Positions 35,549-44,962 are shown, counted from the first letter of the stretch. The stretch: DNA of 64,000 bases from Henriciella aquimarina (GCF_002088975.1 NZ_NCST01000061.1:1-64000), one strand, 5' to 3'. Numbers and translations: made by a program. The notes: generated by a model from the sequence alone, not told the origin.

Positions 35549-35584
35549 GCCCGTTACCCGGCCGGCCCCGGACCCGATCCGGGG
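35538..35584 (+). promoter_or_regulatory. Two hairpins between rpmI and rplT
   Basis: The first palindrome, ACGGGCTT-T-AAGCCCGT (35538-35554), spans the rpmI stop codon. The second, CCCCGGA-CCCGA-TCCGGGG (35566-35584), resembles common dispersed palindromes of alphaproteobacteria. Neither is followed by a T-run. They may be mRNA-stability or L20-related regulatory structures, or a repeat. Confidence 0.45.
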
Positions 35585-35645
35585 GAATGAGCCGGGAGCC
35601 ATCTCAACAGAACTCGAACCGAACACATTTCAGCAGGAGGCCTAG

Positions 35646-36008
35646 ATGCCCCGTTCAAGAGCCAAAGTGCCGGCACACGCCCGCCACAAGAAAATCCTCA
35701 AGGCCGCCAAAGGCTATTATGGCCGCCGCAAGAATACCTTCCGCACGGCAAACGCCGCTGTCTGGAAGGCCGGCACCAACGCCTATATCGGCCGCAAGCA
35801 GAAGAAGCGGACCTTCCGCTCGCTCTGGATCCAGCGCATCAATGCTGCCGTGCGCCAGCATGATGACTCGCTGACCTATTCGCGCTTCATCAACGGCCTG
35901 TCCAAGGCCGGCATTGAGGTCGACCGCAAGGTCATGGCCGATCTCGCCGTGCACGAGCCGGAAGCGTTTGGCGCCCTGGTGGAAAAAGCCAAGGGCGCGC
36001 TGGCGTAA
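35646..36008 (+). CDS. rplT: 50S ribosomal protein L20
   Basis: L20 is an early 23S rRNA-binding assembly protein and in E. coli also represses its own operon. The 120 residues start [20 protein letters not shown] and contain [17 protein letters not shown] and [20 protein letters not shown], typical for the family. AGGAGG lies just upstream. A GNAT gene follows after 8 bp, then pheS and pheT. Confidence 0.97.
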   Translation: MPRSRAKVPAHARHKKILKAAKGYYGRRKNTFRTANAAVWKAGTNAYIGRKQKKRTFRSLWIQRINAAVRQHDDSLTYSRFINGLSKAGIEVDRKVMADLAVHEPEAFGALVEKAKGALA

Positions 36009-36016
36009 GCTAACCA

Positions 36017-36475
36017 ATGACTGATCAGCTCGTCCTTCGGCCCGCCCTGCTGGCCGATGGGCCGGCTGTTGTTGCGCTCTGGCAAGCCTGCGGCCTCGTC
36101 GCAGACTACAATCCGCCCATGGCCGATTTCGAGCGCGCGCTCACCTCACAGGTCTCCACCATTCTTGTCGCCGAGCAGGCCGGCAAGATCGTGGGAGCCG
36201 TGATGGCCGGCGATGATGGCCACCGCGGCTGGATCTATTACCTCGCTGTTTCGCCAGCCCTTCGCAAACGGGGCATTGCCCGGCGCCTTCTCACCGAGGT
36301 CGAAGCCTGGGCTGATGCGCGCGGCGTGCGGAAAATCCAGCTCATGGTCCGCCCATCCAACAGCGAAATACAAGAATTTTACGAGCAGACGGGCTATGGC
36401 GAAACACCACGGCTGGTCATGGCGAAATGGCTTGATAAGGAAGTGGCGGGCAACCCCCCGCCGGATCGGAGCTGA
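36017..36475 (+). CDS. GNAT acetyltransferase, YpeA-like
   Basis: The 152 residues have the acetyl-CoA-binding motif A, YLAVSPALRKRGIARRLLTEVE (R-x-x-G-x-G/A loop KRGIAR), and motif B SNSEIQEFYEQTGY. The overall pattern matches the YpeA group of GNAT acetyltransferases, whose substrate is not settled. It is tightly packed between rplT (8 bp) and pheS (3 bp), so it is part of this translation operon. Confidence 0.85.
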   Translation: MTDQLVLRPALLADGPAVVALWQACGLVADYNPPMADFERALTSQVSTILVAEQAGKIVGAVMAGDDGHRGWIYYLAVSPALRKRGIARRLLTEVEAWADARGVRKIQLMVRPSNSEIQEFYEQTGYGETPRLVMAKWLDKEVAGNPPPDRS

Positions 36476-36478
36476 GAG

Positions 36479-37552
36479 ATGTCAGAGATCGAAACCATCG
36501 AGAAAGAGGCGCTCGGCGCTGTCGCAGCGGCAGAGGATCTGGCCGCGCTCGATGCTGTCCGCGTCGCCGAGCTGGGCAAGAAGGGCCGCATCTCCGGCCT
36601 GATGAAGACGCTGGGCGGCATGAGCCCGGAAGAGCGCCAGGAGATGGGCCCGAAGCTCAACGGTCTGCGCAACCGCGTCCAGGAAGCCGTCGAGGCCCGC
36701 AAGGCCGAGCTGGAAGAAGCCGAGCTCGAAAAGCGCCTCGAGACCGAGCGCATCGACATGACGCTGCCGCCCCGGGCCGTTCCGGAAGGCCGTTTGCATC
36801 CGGTCATGCAGGTCTTCGAGGAGGTTGCCGCCATCTTCGGCGATATGGGCTTCACCGTCGCGGAAGGCCCCGACATCGAGGATGACTGGCACAATTTCAC
36901 CGCGCTGAACTTCCCCGAAGGCCACCCGGCGCGCGAGACCCACGACACCTTCTTCTTCAATTCGCAACAGGGCGCGGCGCCCAAGGTGCTGCGCACCCAT
37001 ACCAGCCCCGTGCAGGTGCGTGTGATGGAGGCCCAGAAGCCGCCGATCCGCATCCTTGTGCCAGGCCGGGTCTACCGCAATGACTGGGACGCGACCCACA
37101 CGCCAATGTTCCACCAGGTCGAGGGGCTGGTGATCGAGAAGAACATCCATATGGGCCATCTCAAGGGCTGCCTGATCGACTTCGTGCGGGAGTTCTTCGA
37201 AGTCCCGACCGTCGAGGCGCGCTTCCGCCCGCACTTCTTCCCCTTCACCGAGCCGTCGGCGGAAATGGATGTGAAGTACACCAAGCGCGGCGAGTCGATC
37301 GAGATCGGCGCCGGCGACAGCTGGATGGAAATCCTCGGCTCCGGCATGGTGCACCCGAACGTGCTGCGCAATTGCACCATCGACCCGGACGAGTATCAGG
37401 GCTTCGCCTTCGGCATGGGTATCGACCGTCTGGCCATGCTGAAATACGGCATGCCGGACCTGCGCCCCTATTTCGAGGCCGATGCCGGCTGGACGCGCCA
37501 TTATGGCTTCCGGCCATGGCTTTCGCCCAGCGTTGCTGGCGGGTTGAGCTAG
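36479..37552 (+). CDS. pheS: Phenylalanine-tRNA ligase alpha subunit
   Basis: PheS forms the catalytic core of the (alpha-beta)2 synthetase that charges tRNA-Phe. The 357 residues have an N-terminal coiled coil (about 60-90), class II motif 2 [17 protein letters not shown], and motif 3 [36 protein letters not shown] marks the start of the core. It precedes pheT, separated by one membrane protein gene. Confidence 0.97.
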   Translation: MSEIETIEKEALGAVAAAEDLAALDAVRVAELGKKGRISGLMKTLGGMSPEERQEMGPKLNGLRNRVQEAVEARKAELEEAELEKRLETERIDMTLPPRAVPEGRLHPVMQVFEEVAAIFGDMGFTVAEGPDIEDDWHNFTALNFPEGHPARETHDTFFFNSQQGAAPKVLRTHTSPVQVRVMEAQKPPIRILVPGRVYRNDWDATHTPMFHQVEGLVIEKNIHMGHLKGCLIDFVREFFEVPTVEARFRPHFFPFTEPSAEMDVKYTKRGESIEIGAGDSWMEILGSGMVHPNVLRNCTIDPDEYQGFAFGMGIDRLAMLKYGMPDLRPYFEADAGWTRHYGFRPWLSPSVAGGLS

Positions 37553-37568
37553 GAGGCGACTGAGGGCC

Positions 37569-38174
37569 ATGGGCACGGGCAACAAGGCAGAAATGCTGAT
37601 TGCGATCTGCGCTGTTCTGACCAGCGTGATTGCCCTTTTTGTCGCCTGGGACCAGGGCCGCGTCATGCGCGCCCAGCAGCATGGCGCCGTCTTCCCTGTG
37701 GTGCAGATCGACGGCTTCGTCTCGACGACCGCCGACCATGCCTCCATGGGCGTCCGGCTTAGCAATAGCGGGGTTGGCCCGGCGCTGATCGAGCGGGTAC
37801 AGATGCTCAAGGATGGTGCGCCTGTCGACAGCCTGCAGCCCTATGTCGACCGCTTGCCGGAAAACTACGACCTCTCCTGGAGCGGCCTGACGGGCCGGGC
37901 CATTGCGCCGGGCGCCGAGGTTGCACCGATCGAGCTTCTCTGGACGCGCGAGGACATTTCCGACGACCGGCTGAACAGTACGGCGGCCGAATGGGCCGAG
38001 CTCAGCCTGGAGGTCTGCTACTGCTCGGTCTTCGACCGCTGCTGGGTCACGCGCGGCATCGGGACTGCCCGCTCCGAGCGGGTGAAGCAGTGCGAGCAGA
38101 GCGACGCCGACATTTTCGAGGCGCTGGCCACGCGGCCGGCCCTTTCGACAACCGATACCCCTGAAGTGGACTAG
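37569..38174 (+). CDS. Single-pass membrane protein between pheS and pheT
   Basis: The 201-residue protein has one N-terminal helix (MLIAICAVLTSVIALFVAW, about 9-27) and a soluble domain with VRLSNSGVGPALIERVQML, suggesting a small beta-sandwich, and CYCSVFDRCW rich in Cys. No catalytic motif is seen and I recognise no named family. Gaps are 16 bp to pheS and 3 bp to pheT, so it is co-transcribed with the synthetase. Its function is unknown. Confidence 0.75.
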   Translation: MGTGNKAEMLIAICAVLTSVIALFVAWDQGRVMRAQQHGAVFPVVQIDGFVSTTADHASMGVRLSNSGVGPALIERVQMLKDGAPVDSLQPYVDRLPENYDLSWSGLTGRAIAPGAEVAPIELLWTREDISDDRLNSTAAEWAELSLEVCYCSVFDRCWVTRGIGTARSERVKQCEQSDADIFEALATRPALSTTDTPEVD

Positions 38175-38177
38175 ACG

Positions 38178-40574
38178 ATGAAATTCACGCTCTCATGGCT
38201 GCAGGACTATCTCGCCACCAAGGCTTCGCTGGAGGACATCCTTGCGACGATGCTGAAGGCTGGCCTCGAGGTGGAAGAGGTCGAGGATCCGGGTGCGAAA
38301 CTGGCCGAGTTCACGGTCGCCCATGTGAAAACCGCCGAGCCGCATCCTGACGCGGACCGTCTGCGCGTCTGCACCGTCGATACCAAGGATGGCGAGAAGC
38401 AGATCGTTTGCGGCGCCCCGAATGCGCGCGCCGGGATGACGGCGATCTATGCTCCGCTTGGGACCTATATTCCGGGGCTCGACTTTGCGCTCGACAAGAA
38501 GCCGCGCAAGATCCGCGGTATCGAGAGCCAGGGCATGCTGTGCTCGACCAAGGAGATCGAGGCCGGCGAGGATCATGACGGCATCGCCGATCTGGACGGC
38601 GACTGGAAGGTCGGCACGCCGGCCGCCGAAGCGCTTGGGCTGACCGATCCGGTCATCGATTTCGAGGTCACGCCCAACCGCCCGGATTGGCTGGGCGTCC
38701 AGGGCATCGCCCGAGACCTGGCGGCTGCTGGCACCGGGCGCTTTCTCGAGAATCCGATCCGTAAGGTCGAAGGCAGCTATCCGTGTCCGGTCCAGATCAA
38801 GCTGGAGGCCCCGGAAGCCTGCCCGGTCTTTGCCGGCGCGCTTGTGCGCGGGGTGAAGAACGGTCCGTCTCCGGACTGGCTGAAGCAGCGGCTGAAAGCG
38901 GTCGGCATCACGCCGAAATCCCTGCTCGTCGACATCACGAACTATATCTCCTTCGACCGGGCCCGCCCGCTTCACGTCTATGATGCGAAGAAGCTGAAAG
39001 GGGCTGTGACGGCCCGCCTCGGCAAGCCGGGCGAAAGCTTCGATGCGCTGGACGGCAAGACCTATGAGGTCAATGAGGATATGTGCGTGATCGCCGATGA
39101 TAGCGGCGTGATCGGCCTCGGCGGTGTCATGGGCGGCGAATCCACGGCCGTGACCGACGAGACCACGGACGTCTTCATCGAGAGCGCGTGGTTCGATCCG
39201 ATGCGTACGGCCCGCACCGGCCGCACCACCGGCATTGTCTCGGATGCGCGCTACCGGTTCGAGCGCGGCGTCGACCCGGCCGGTTGCGTGGATGGGCTCA
39301 ATTTCGCGCTGGCGCTCATCAAGGAGTATGGCGGCGGCGAACTCTCCTCGGCCAATGTGGCCGGCACGGCCCCCGTCGAGGGCAAGCGTGTCTCCTTCGA
39401 CCGTCACGACATCCCGCGCCTGACGGGCCTCGACATCAAGCCGGGCGAGATCAAGAAGATGCTCAAGGAGCTTGGCTTCGGGATCGAGGATGCCGGCGAG
39501 GCCTGGTATCTGACCGTGCCGACCTGGCGCTTCGACATCGAGCAGTCGGCCGACCTTGTCGAGGAGGTCGCCCGGCTGGTTGGCTACGACAACCTGCCGA
39601 CGACTTCGCTTCCGCTGCCGCCGGAAGGCCGCAAGGTGGTCGTCACCCCGGCGCAGGCGCGGATGCGCACGGCCCGCCGTGTGATGGCTGCACGCGGCTT
39701 CCTGGAAGCGGTCACCTGGTCCTTCATGCCGAAGGCGCAGGCCGAGCTGTTCGGCGGGGGCGGCGAGGCGCTGACCATTGCGAACCCGGTTGCCAGCGAA
39801 CTCAACCAGATGCGCCCGAGCATCCTGCCCAACCTCGCCGTGGCGTCCCAGCGCGGCTTTGACCGTGGCGAGCGCGAGATGCGTCTGTTCGAGGCCGGCC
39901 CGGTCTATATCGGCGACGGGCCGAAGGATCAGCGCAATGTGGTTGCCGCCATTGTCCGCCCCGTGGCCGAACGCCACTGGAGTGGCAAGATCGCGCCCTA
40001 TGACGCCATCGCCGCCAAGGCCGATCTCTTCGCGCTGCTGGCTGAACTCGACCAGCCGCCGGAGCGCTTCCAGGTCGAGGCTCCGCGCCAGCCGCACTGG
40101 CATCCCGGTCAGGCGGCCTGCCTGAAGCTTGGGCCCAAGGTCACTGTTGCGCATTTCGGCGCGCTGCACCCGCGCGCACTGAAGGCGCTTGATGTCGACG
40201 GGCCGGTCTATGGCTTCGAACTCAATCTCAACGCTCTGCCGATGATGAAGGCGCGGGCGACCAAGACCAAGCCCGTGTTCGAGCGCTCGGACCTTACGCC
40301 TATCCGGCGCGACTTCGCTTTCGTTGTCGATGAGGGGGTTCCGGCTGCCGACATCGTGCGCCATGCGAAGTCGGCAGAGAAGAAGCTCATTACGGGTGTG
40401 CAGGTCTTCGACGTCTATCAGGGGACCGGCATCGAGCCGGGGCAGAAATCGGTCGCCATCGAGGTGACGATCCAGCCGGCCGGCGAGACGCTGAAGGACA
40501 AGGATATCGACGCGATCGCCGACAAGATTGTCGCTTCGGTCTCCAAGGGCACGGGCGGCGTGTTGCGGGGCTGA
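38178..40574 (+). CDS. pheT: Phenylalanine-tRNA ligase beta subunit
   Basis: The 798 residues have the full bacterial PheT layout: N-terminal B1 start MKFTLSWLQDYL, a tRNA-binding EMAP-like domain (about 40-150, HPDADRLRVCTVD), the B3/4 editing region (about 200-380, LVDITNYISFDRARPLHVYD), B5 (about 400-470), the catalytic-like core and the FDX-ACB anticodon-binding domain at the C-terminus (SDLTPIRRDFAFVVDEGVPA). Length is normal. Confidence 0.97.
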   Translation: MKFTLSWLQDYLATKASLEDILATMLKAGLEVEEVEDPGAKLAEFTVAHVKTAEPHPDADRLRVCTVDTKDGEKQIVCGAPNARAGMTAIYAPLGTYIPGLDFALDKKPRKIRGIESQGMLCSTKEIEAGEDHDGIADLDGDWKVGTPAAEALGLTDPVIDFEVTPNRPDWLGVQGIARDLAAAGTGRFLENPIRKVEGSYPCPVQIKLEAPEACPVFAGALVRGVKNGPSPDWLKQRLKAVGITPKSLLVDITNYISFDRARPLHVYDAKKLKGAVTARLGKPGESFDALDGKTYEVNEDMCVIADDSGVIGLGGVMGGESTAVTDETTDVFIESAWFDPMRTARTGRTTGIVSDARYRFERGVDPAGCVDGLNFALALIKEYGGGELSSANVAGTAPVEGKRVSFDRHDIPRLTGLDIKPGEIKKMLKELGFGIEDAGEAWYLTVPTWRFDIEQSADLVEEVARLVGYDNLPTTSLPLPPEGRKVVVTPAQARMRTARRVMAARGFLEAVTWSFMPKAQAELFGGGGEALTIANPVASELNQMRPSILPNLAVASQRGFDRGEREMRLFEAGPVYIGDGPKDQRNVVAAIVRPVAERHWSGKIAPYDAIAAKADLFALLAELDQPPERFQVEAPRQPHWHPGQAACLKLGPKVTVAHFGALHPRALKALDVDGPVYGFELNLNALPMMKARATKTKPVFERSDLTPIRRDFAFVVDEGVPAADIVRHAKSAEKKLITGVQVFDVYQGTGIEPGQKSVAIEVTIQPAGETLKDKDIDAIADKIVASVSKGTGGVLRG

Positions 40575-40619
40575 TCATCTGCGGATAAGCCTGAAGTCTC
40601 TGACGGAAGAGGGGACTTC

Positions 40620-41501
40620 ATGGCCGTTCAGCAGATCATGACGCAAATGGGCTTGCGCCACCGGCTCTATCGCCAGATGGAGCCGACCGCGCGCGACCGG
40701 CGGGGTCTCTCGCCGCTCAACCTCTTCATCGTCATCCTTGTCCTGCTGAGCTTCCTGGCGCTGGCGCTTGAGACCGAGCCGACCATGAGTGACGCCTGGA
40801 TGCAGGCGATCAAGGTCTTCAACATCGCCATCATCGCCATTTTCGGCGTCGAATATGTCCTGCGCCTCTGGGTAGCCGGGGAGGACCCGCATTATCGCGG
40901 CTTGATGGGGCGGGTACGATACGTCTTTTCCGGTTATGCCATGGCCGACCTTGTGGCCTTCCTGCCGGAGTTGCTCTGGATCCTGTTCAAGCCCGAGGAT
41001 TCCGGCCAGCAGGTGGTGATGGTGCTGCGGGTCTTGCGGCTGGCGCGTCTTGCCAAAATTGCACGCTTCATCCCGGCCTTCGACGTGCTGGGCGCGACGG
41101 TGCGCCGGTCCGGCCAGCAGCTTTTCACCACGCTCGCTATGGCGCTGGCGCTTGTCTATGTCTCGGCGGTGGCGCTCTATTTCATCGAGGGCGTCGGTGG
41201 CCAGCATCAGGAGAGCTTCGCGTCGATCCCGCGGGCTATCTGGTGGGCCATCGCGACGCTGACGACGGTCGGTTATGGCGACGTCTATCCGGTCACCCCG
41301 CTCGGGCGGTTCTTCGCCTCGGTGATCGCCATTGCCGGCATCGGCGTGGTCGCCCTTCCGGCAGGTGTCTTCGCCAGCGCTTTCTCGGACGAGCTGCGCG
41401 AGCGCGAGAATGCCAAGCTGGAAGAGCGCAACAAGGAACTCGAAGCCGAAGTCGACGAATATGAAGCGCGCGAAGCCTCGGCGCCGGAAAGCCAAGCCTG
41501 A
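40620..41501 (+). CDS. Voltage-gated potassium channel, six-helix type
   Basis: The 293-residue ion transport protein has S1-S4 helices with a voltage-sensor S4 (VLRVLRLARLAKIARFI), S5, and a pore loop with selectivity filter TTVGYGD, then S6 (VIAIAGIGVVALPAGVFASAF). The C-terminus is a charged coiled coil, ERENAKLEERNKELEAEVDE, likely for tetramer assembly. It fits bacterial Kv-type channels; regulation by ligands is not indicated, as no nucleotide-binding domain is present. Confidence 0.9.
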   Translation: MAVQQIMTQMGLRHRLYRQMEPTARDRRGLSPLNLFIVILVLLSFLALALETEPTMSDAWMQAIKVFNIAIIAIFGVEYVLRLWVAGEDPHYRGLMGRVRYVFSGYAMADLVAFLPELLWILFKPEDSGQQVVMVLRVLRLARLAKIARFIPAFDVLGATVRRSGQQLFTTLAMALALVYVSAVALYFIEGVGGQHQESFASIPRAIWWAIATLTTVGYGDVYPVTPLGRFFASVIAIAGIGVVALPAGVFASAFSDELRERENAKLEERNKELEAEVDEYEAREASAPESQA

Positions 41502-41503
41502 CC

Positions 41504-41624
41504 CAGCCCCACCCCGACCCTCCCCGCAAGCGGGGAGGGAGAACATGTGGCACAGTCTTCGTACAATCCTGAAAGCCAGGCACAACGCATTCCCTCCCCT
41601 CTGGAGAGGGTTAGGGTGGGCCTG
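41504..41624. repeat. BIME-like pair of inverted palindromic repeats
   Basis: Two copies of a related unit face each other between two convergent genes. The left unit reads CCCACCCCGACCCTCCCC then a hairpin CCCTCCCCGC-AA-GCGGGGAGGG (41518-41539). The right unit, on the opposite strand, reads CCCACCCTAACCCTCTCC and GGGGAGGGA. The outer 20 bases match at all but about four positions. Dispersed hairpin units of this kind (REP-like) are common in proteobacteria and may also act as a two-way terminator here. Confidence 0.7.
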
Positions 41625-41626
41625 CG

Positions 41627-43120
41627 CTATTCCTCGCCTGCATCCATCGCCAGCACGATCTGCCCATAGCCGCGCGCGAGCCGGCCCATATTCTCGACCG
41701 TGATGCGCTCATTGGTGCCGTGGAAGCCGGTAATGTCCTCCTCGGTCATGATGGCCGGCATGAAGCGGTAGACATCGTCTGTGATCGCGGCGGCATAGCG
41801 TGAATCCGTCGCGCCCAGCACCAAGGCCGGCGTGACCGGCGCGCCGCGGCCAACCTCGCCGGCGACAGCGTTGAGCACGCCATAGGCGCGGTTGTCGATG
41901 GCGCTGACGGGCGAGGCTTCGCTGCCGATGCTGCCCTCAGCCTCGCTTACCTCGATGCCGCCAATGTCGTCTGTGAGGTCGCGCACATGCTGCATCACCT
42001 GTTCAGGCGTGTTGTTGGGATGGATGCGGAAGTTGACGATGGCCATGGCGCGCTGGGCAAGCACGTTTTCCTTGGCCGAACCCGACAGCATGGTGGGCGC
42101 GGTGGTCGTGCGGATCATCGCATTGCCGGCCGGGGTGGCCGAGAACTGGCTGTCCAGCATGCCGCCGAACAGCCACTGATTGGCCATCGCCATGCGGGGC
42201 ACGAAGCCCATTTCCATCGAGACCACCCGCATCATGTCGGAGATGGGCGGCTTGGAGAAGTCGGCCTCCAGCTGGTTTTCGTCCAGCGCGACAAGGGCGC
42301 GCGACAGGCGCACCGTGGCGCTGTTGTGCGGCGGTTGCGAGGAGTGGCCGCCTTCGCCCTTTGCCGTGATCTTCAGCGTCAGATAGCCTTTTTCGGCAAT
42401 CCCGATAAAGCCGAGCGTGCCGCCGGTCAGCGGATTGGTCTCCAGCACCATGAAGCCCTCATCGAGCGCCATGACCGGCTCGACGCCGCGGTCCTGCAGC
42501 AGCTGGATGCCCGCTTGCGCACCCGAGCCGGAGATTTCTTCATTATGGCCAAGTTGGACAAGAATGGTCCGGCGCGGCTCGAAGCCGTCACGGGCGAGCG
42601 CGTCGAGCGCTTCCATGATGCCAATGAGCGAGCCCTTGTCGTCGATCGCGCCACGGCCATAGACATAGCCGTTCTTGATCTCGCCGGAGAAGGGCGGGGC
42701 GTCCCAGTCGCCTTCGGTGCCGATATTCACGGGCACAACATCCTGGTGGGCCATCAGCAGCAGCGGCTTCAGCGACGGGTCCGAGCCCTGCCACGTATAG
42801 AGCAGCGTCAGGCCGCCCGGCACGGTCTCCTTGCCGGCGGCGGCATGGAAGGCCGGATAGGTCTCTTCCAGCCAGGCCTGAAGGTCGAGCCATGGGCCCT
42901 CCTGGCCGGGGCGCGGATCGCCCGGGGCGACCGTGATCGTGCGGAACTGGATGGCTTCGGAGAGGTGCTGGGCGGCGGTCTCGGCCGAGACGGCGGGCGG
43001 GTCGGGAAGGTCCACCGACTGAACGCCTTCCGGCGCGCCGCCATACAGGAATGTGCGCGTGACCAGGACAATGATCAGGAGGACGACAAGTCCCCCGATG
43101 CCGAGCAGGATATTCTTCAA
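41627..43120 (-). CDS. M20-family metallopeptidase (PM20D1/carboxypeptidase-like), membrane-anchored
   Basis: The product has an N-terminal membrane helix (ILLGIGGLVVLLIIVLVTRTF) and an M20 di-zinc peptidase domain: LMAHQDVVPV (zinc His, Asp), YGRGAIDDKG (bridging Asp), and LGHNEEISG (catalytic Glu-Glu). The dimerisation insert contains GEGGHSSQPP. Length near 500 and order match the PM20D1/CPS1 group, which cleaves or forms N-acyl amino acid bonds. The start is probably TTG 43120 with GAGGGG upstream; a reading to 43183 is also open. Confidence 0.85.
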   Translation of the reverse strand: MKNILLGIGGLVVLLIIVLVTRTFLYGGAPEGVQSVDLPDPPAVSAETAAQHLSEAIQFRTITVAPGDPRPGQEGPWLDLQAWLEETYPAFHAAAGKETVPGGLTLLYTWQGSDPSLKPLLLMAHQDVVPVNIGTEGDWDAPPFSGEIKNGYVYGRGAIDDKGSLIGIMEALDALARDGFEPRRTILVQLGHNEEISGSGAQAGIQLLQDRGVEPVMALDEGFMVLETNPLTGGTLGFIGIAEKGYLTLKITAKGEGGHSSQPPHNSATVRLSRALVALDENQLEADFSKPPISDMMRVVSMEMGFVPRMAMANQWLFGGMLDSQFSATPAGNAMIRTTTAPTMLSGSAKENVLAQRAMAIVNFRIHPNNTPEQVMQHVRDLTDDIGGIEVSEAEGSIGSEASPVSAIDNRAYGVLNAVAGEVGRGAPVTPALVLGATDSRYAAAITDDVYRFMPAIMTEEDITGFHGTNERITVENMGRLARGYGQIVLAMDAGEE

Positions 43121-43206
43121 ACCAGCTTCCCCTCTTGTGATCTTATTCCGGCGCAGTCTGGTCTGCGAACCGCTCAAGGACAAGAGGTGACGCCCGCGTC
43201 AGTTTC

Positions 43207-43608
43207 TCACTGGCTGGACTGGCAGAGATAATGGGTCTGGACGGCGCCGTTCGGATTGGCCGTCAGCTGCAATTGCGGGCCTTCGGCGATCATCCTCACG
43301 ATGAAGCGTTCATGCGTGGCGAGATCGGTGAACTCGGCGAACTGGTTTTCGCCGGTAAACACATATTTGCCCGAGGGCGTGGAGAGTTGCCCATTGTAGA
43401 AGACACGCGAGGCGCCGACGCCGACAAGCTCGGACAGGCCGGCATCAGGCGTGTGAGGGGCACCGGTTGCGTCGATGATCTCATACTCGCCGGTCAGTTC
43501 ACCGGCGACCCCGTCCAGGTCGCAACTATAGTGCAGCGTGCCTAAGGGATGGGCCCAGGCAGGCAAGGCGATTGCCGCGATCAGGAATAGGGAGAGGGCC
43601 GGTTTCAT
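43207..43608 (-). CDS. Small exported protein of unknown function
   Basis: The 133 residues open with a signal peptide (MKPALSLFLIAAIALPAWAHP) and contain a beta-rich body with two Cys (LHYSCDLDG and HYLCQSSQ at the end) that could pair. YEIIDATGAPHTPDAGLSEL and ENQFAEFTDLATHERFIVRM have no motif I recognise. It lies downstream of ccr with a hairpin between, and upstream of the M20 peptidase on the same strand. Confidence 0.65.
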   Translation of the reverse strand: MKPALSLFLIAAIALPAWAHPLGTLHYSCDLDGVAGELTGEYEIIDATGAPHTPDAGLSELVGVGASRVFYNGQLSTPSGKYVFTGENQFAEFTDLATHERFIVRMIAEGPQLQLTANPNGAVQTHYLCQSSQ

Positions 43609-43619
43609 GGCGTGTGCAT

Positions 43620-43643
43620 CCTGCCGGGAAACACCCCGGCAGG
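43620..43643 (-). terminator. Strong hairpin between ccr and the small exported gene
   Basis: The arms CCTGCCGGG (43620-43628) and CCCGGCAGG (43635-43643) form a perfect 9-bp GC-rich stem with a 6-base loop. It is 47 bases beyond the ccr stop and 11 bases before the next start on the minus strand. No T-run follows, so it may attenuate or protect mRNA rather than terminate fully. Confidence 0.45.
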
Positions 43644-43690
43644 TAGTATCCTAGGCACACTGGCATGAAACAGCTAGTGAAATTTCAGTA

Positions 43691-44962
43691 TCAGGCCTGC
43701 CCGCTCACGGCGAGCACGTCTTCTACGGTGCGCAGGCCCGGCTTCGGTGACGTGACGAGCACGGCCATGTTGCCTGGCAAGTGCTTGTTATCAAGCATCT
43801 TTTCGTGTGCGGCGGGAATGTCTGCCCATGGGAAGACTTCCGACATGCACGGGTCGATCCGCCGGTCGATGACGAGCTGGTTGGCGGCCGAGGCCTGCAT
43901 GAGGTTGGCGAAGTGAGAGCCCTGTACGCGCTTCTGGCGCATCCAGAGGAAACGGGCATCCATGGTCAGGTTGAAGCCGGTCGTGCCGGCGCAGATGACC
44001 ACCATGCCGCCGCGTTTCACCACGAAAACCGAGACCGGGAAGGTGCTCTCGCCCGGGTGCTCGAAGACGATGTCGACATCCTTCTTGTTGGTATGCTCCC
44101 AGATGGCTTTGCCGAATTTGCGGCTCTCGCGCATATAGTCGCCGAATTCCGGGCCGTTGACCTTGGGCAGCTGGCCCCAGCAATTGAAGTCCTTGCGGTT
44201 GAGCACGCCCTTGGCGCCCATGGAATAGACAAAGTCGAACTTGTCCGGGTCCGACACCACGCCGAGCGCGTGCGCACCCGTGACGGCGCAGAGCTGCACC
44301 CCGAAGCTGCCAAGGCCGCCAGACGCGCCCCAGACCAGCACATTATTGCCCGGCTTCACGATGTGCGGCCGGTGGCCGAACAGCATGCGGTAGGCGGTCG
44401 CGAGCGTCAGCGTATAGCAGGCGCTTTCTTCCCAGGTGAGGTGTTTCGGGCGCGGCATGCACTGGCGCGCCTGCACGCGGCAGAACTGCGCGAACGAGCC
44501 GTCCGGCGTCTCATAGCCCCAGATGCGCTGGGACGGCGAGAACATCGGGTCGCCGCCATTGCATTCTTCATCGTCACCATCGTCCTGGTTGCAGTGGATG
44601 ACGACCTCGTCGCCCGGCTTCACACGGGTGACCTTGCGGCCCACGGCCCAGACAATGCCGGAGGCATCCGAGCCTGCGATATGGAAATCCTGCTTGTGTA
44701 CGTCGAAGACCGAGACCGGCTCACCGAGTGCCGCCCAGATGCCATTGTAATTGACGCCGGCGGCCATGACGAGCACGAGCACTTCGTCGGAATCGATCTC
44801 CGGAACCGGGACCTGCTCGATCTGCATGGCGGTGGAAGGGCGTCCGTGGCGGTCCCGCCGGATCGCCCATGCATGCATCATTTTGGGAACGTGAAACTCT
44901 GGCGGAATTTCGCCAAGTTCATAAATATCTTTCTTTTCACGCGCTTTTGTGGCGGTGGTCAT
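43691..44962 (-). CDS. ccr: Crotonyl-CoA carboxylase/reductase
   Basis: Ccr reductively carboxylates crotonyl-CoA with NADPH and CO2 to (2S)-ethylmalonyl-CoA, the defining step of the ethylmalonyl-CoA pathway for acetyl-CoA assimilation. The 423 residues are an MDR-type enoyl reductase: opening PPEFHVPKMMHAWAIRRDRH, AAGVNYNGIWAALGEPVSVF, and NADPH loop VWGASGGLGSFGVQL. FHIAGSDASGIVWAVG and the long C-terminus match Ccr rather than quinone reductases. The pathway partner ecm is at 46114, which strengthens the call. Confidence 0.95.
   Translation of the reverse strand: MTTATKAREKKDIYELGEIPPEFHVPKMMHAWAIRRDRHGRPSTAMQIEQVPVPEIDSDEVLVLVMAAGVNYNGIWAALGEPVSVFDVHKQDFHIAGSDASGIVWAVGRKVTRVKPGDEVVIHCNQDDGDDEECNGGDPMFSPSQRIWGYETPDGSFAQFCRVQARQCMPRPKHLTWEESACYTLTLATAYRMLFGHRPHIVKPGNNVLVWGASGGLGSFGVQLCAVTGAHALGVVSDPDKFDFVYSMGAKGVLNRKDFNCWGQLPKVNGPEFGDYMRESRKFGKAIWEHTNKKDVDIVFEHPGESTFPVSVFVVKRGGMVVICAGTTGFNLTMDARFLWMRQKRVQGSHFANLMQASAANQLVIDRRIDPCMSEVFPWADIPAAHEKMLDNKHLPGNMAVLVTSPKPGLRTVEDVLAVSGQA

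Noticed and set aside
38193-40364. 723-codon minus-strand open frame opposite pheT
   Set aside because: It is antisense to a complete PheT and has no ribosome site or domain.
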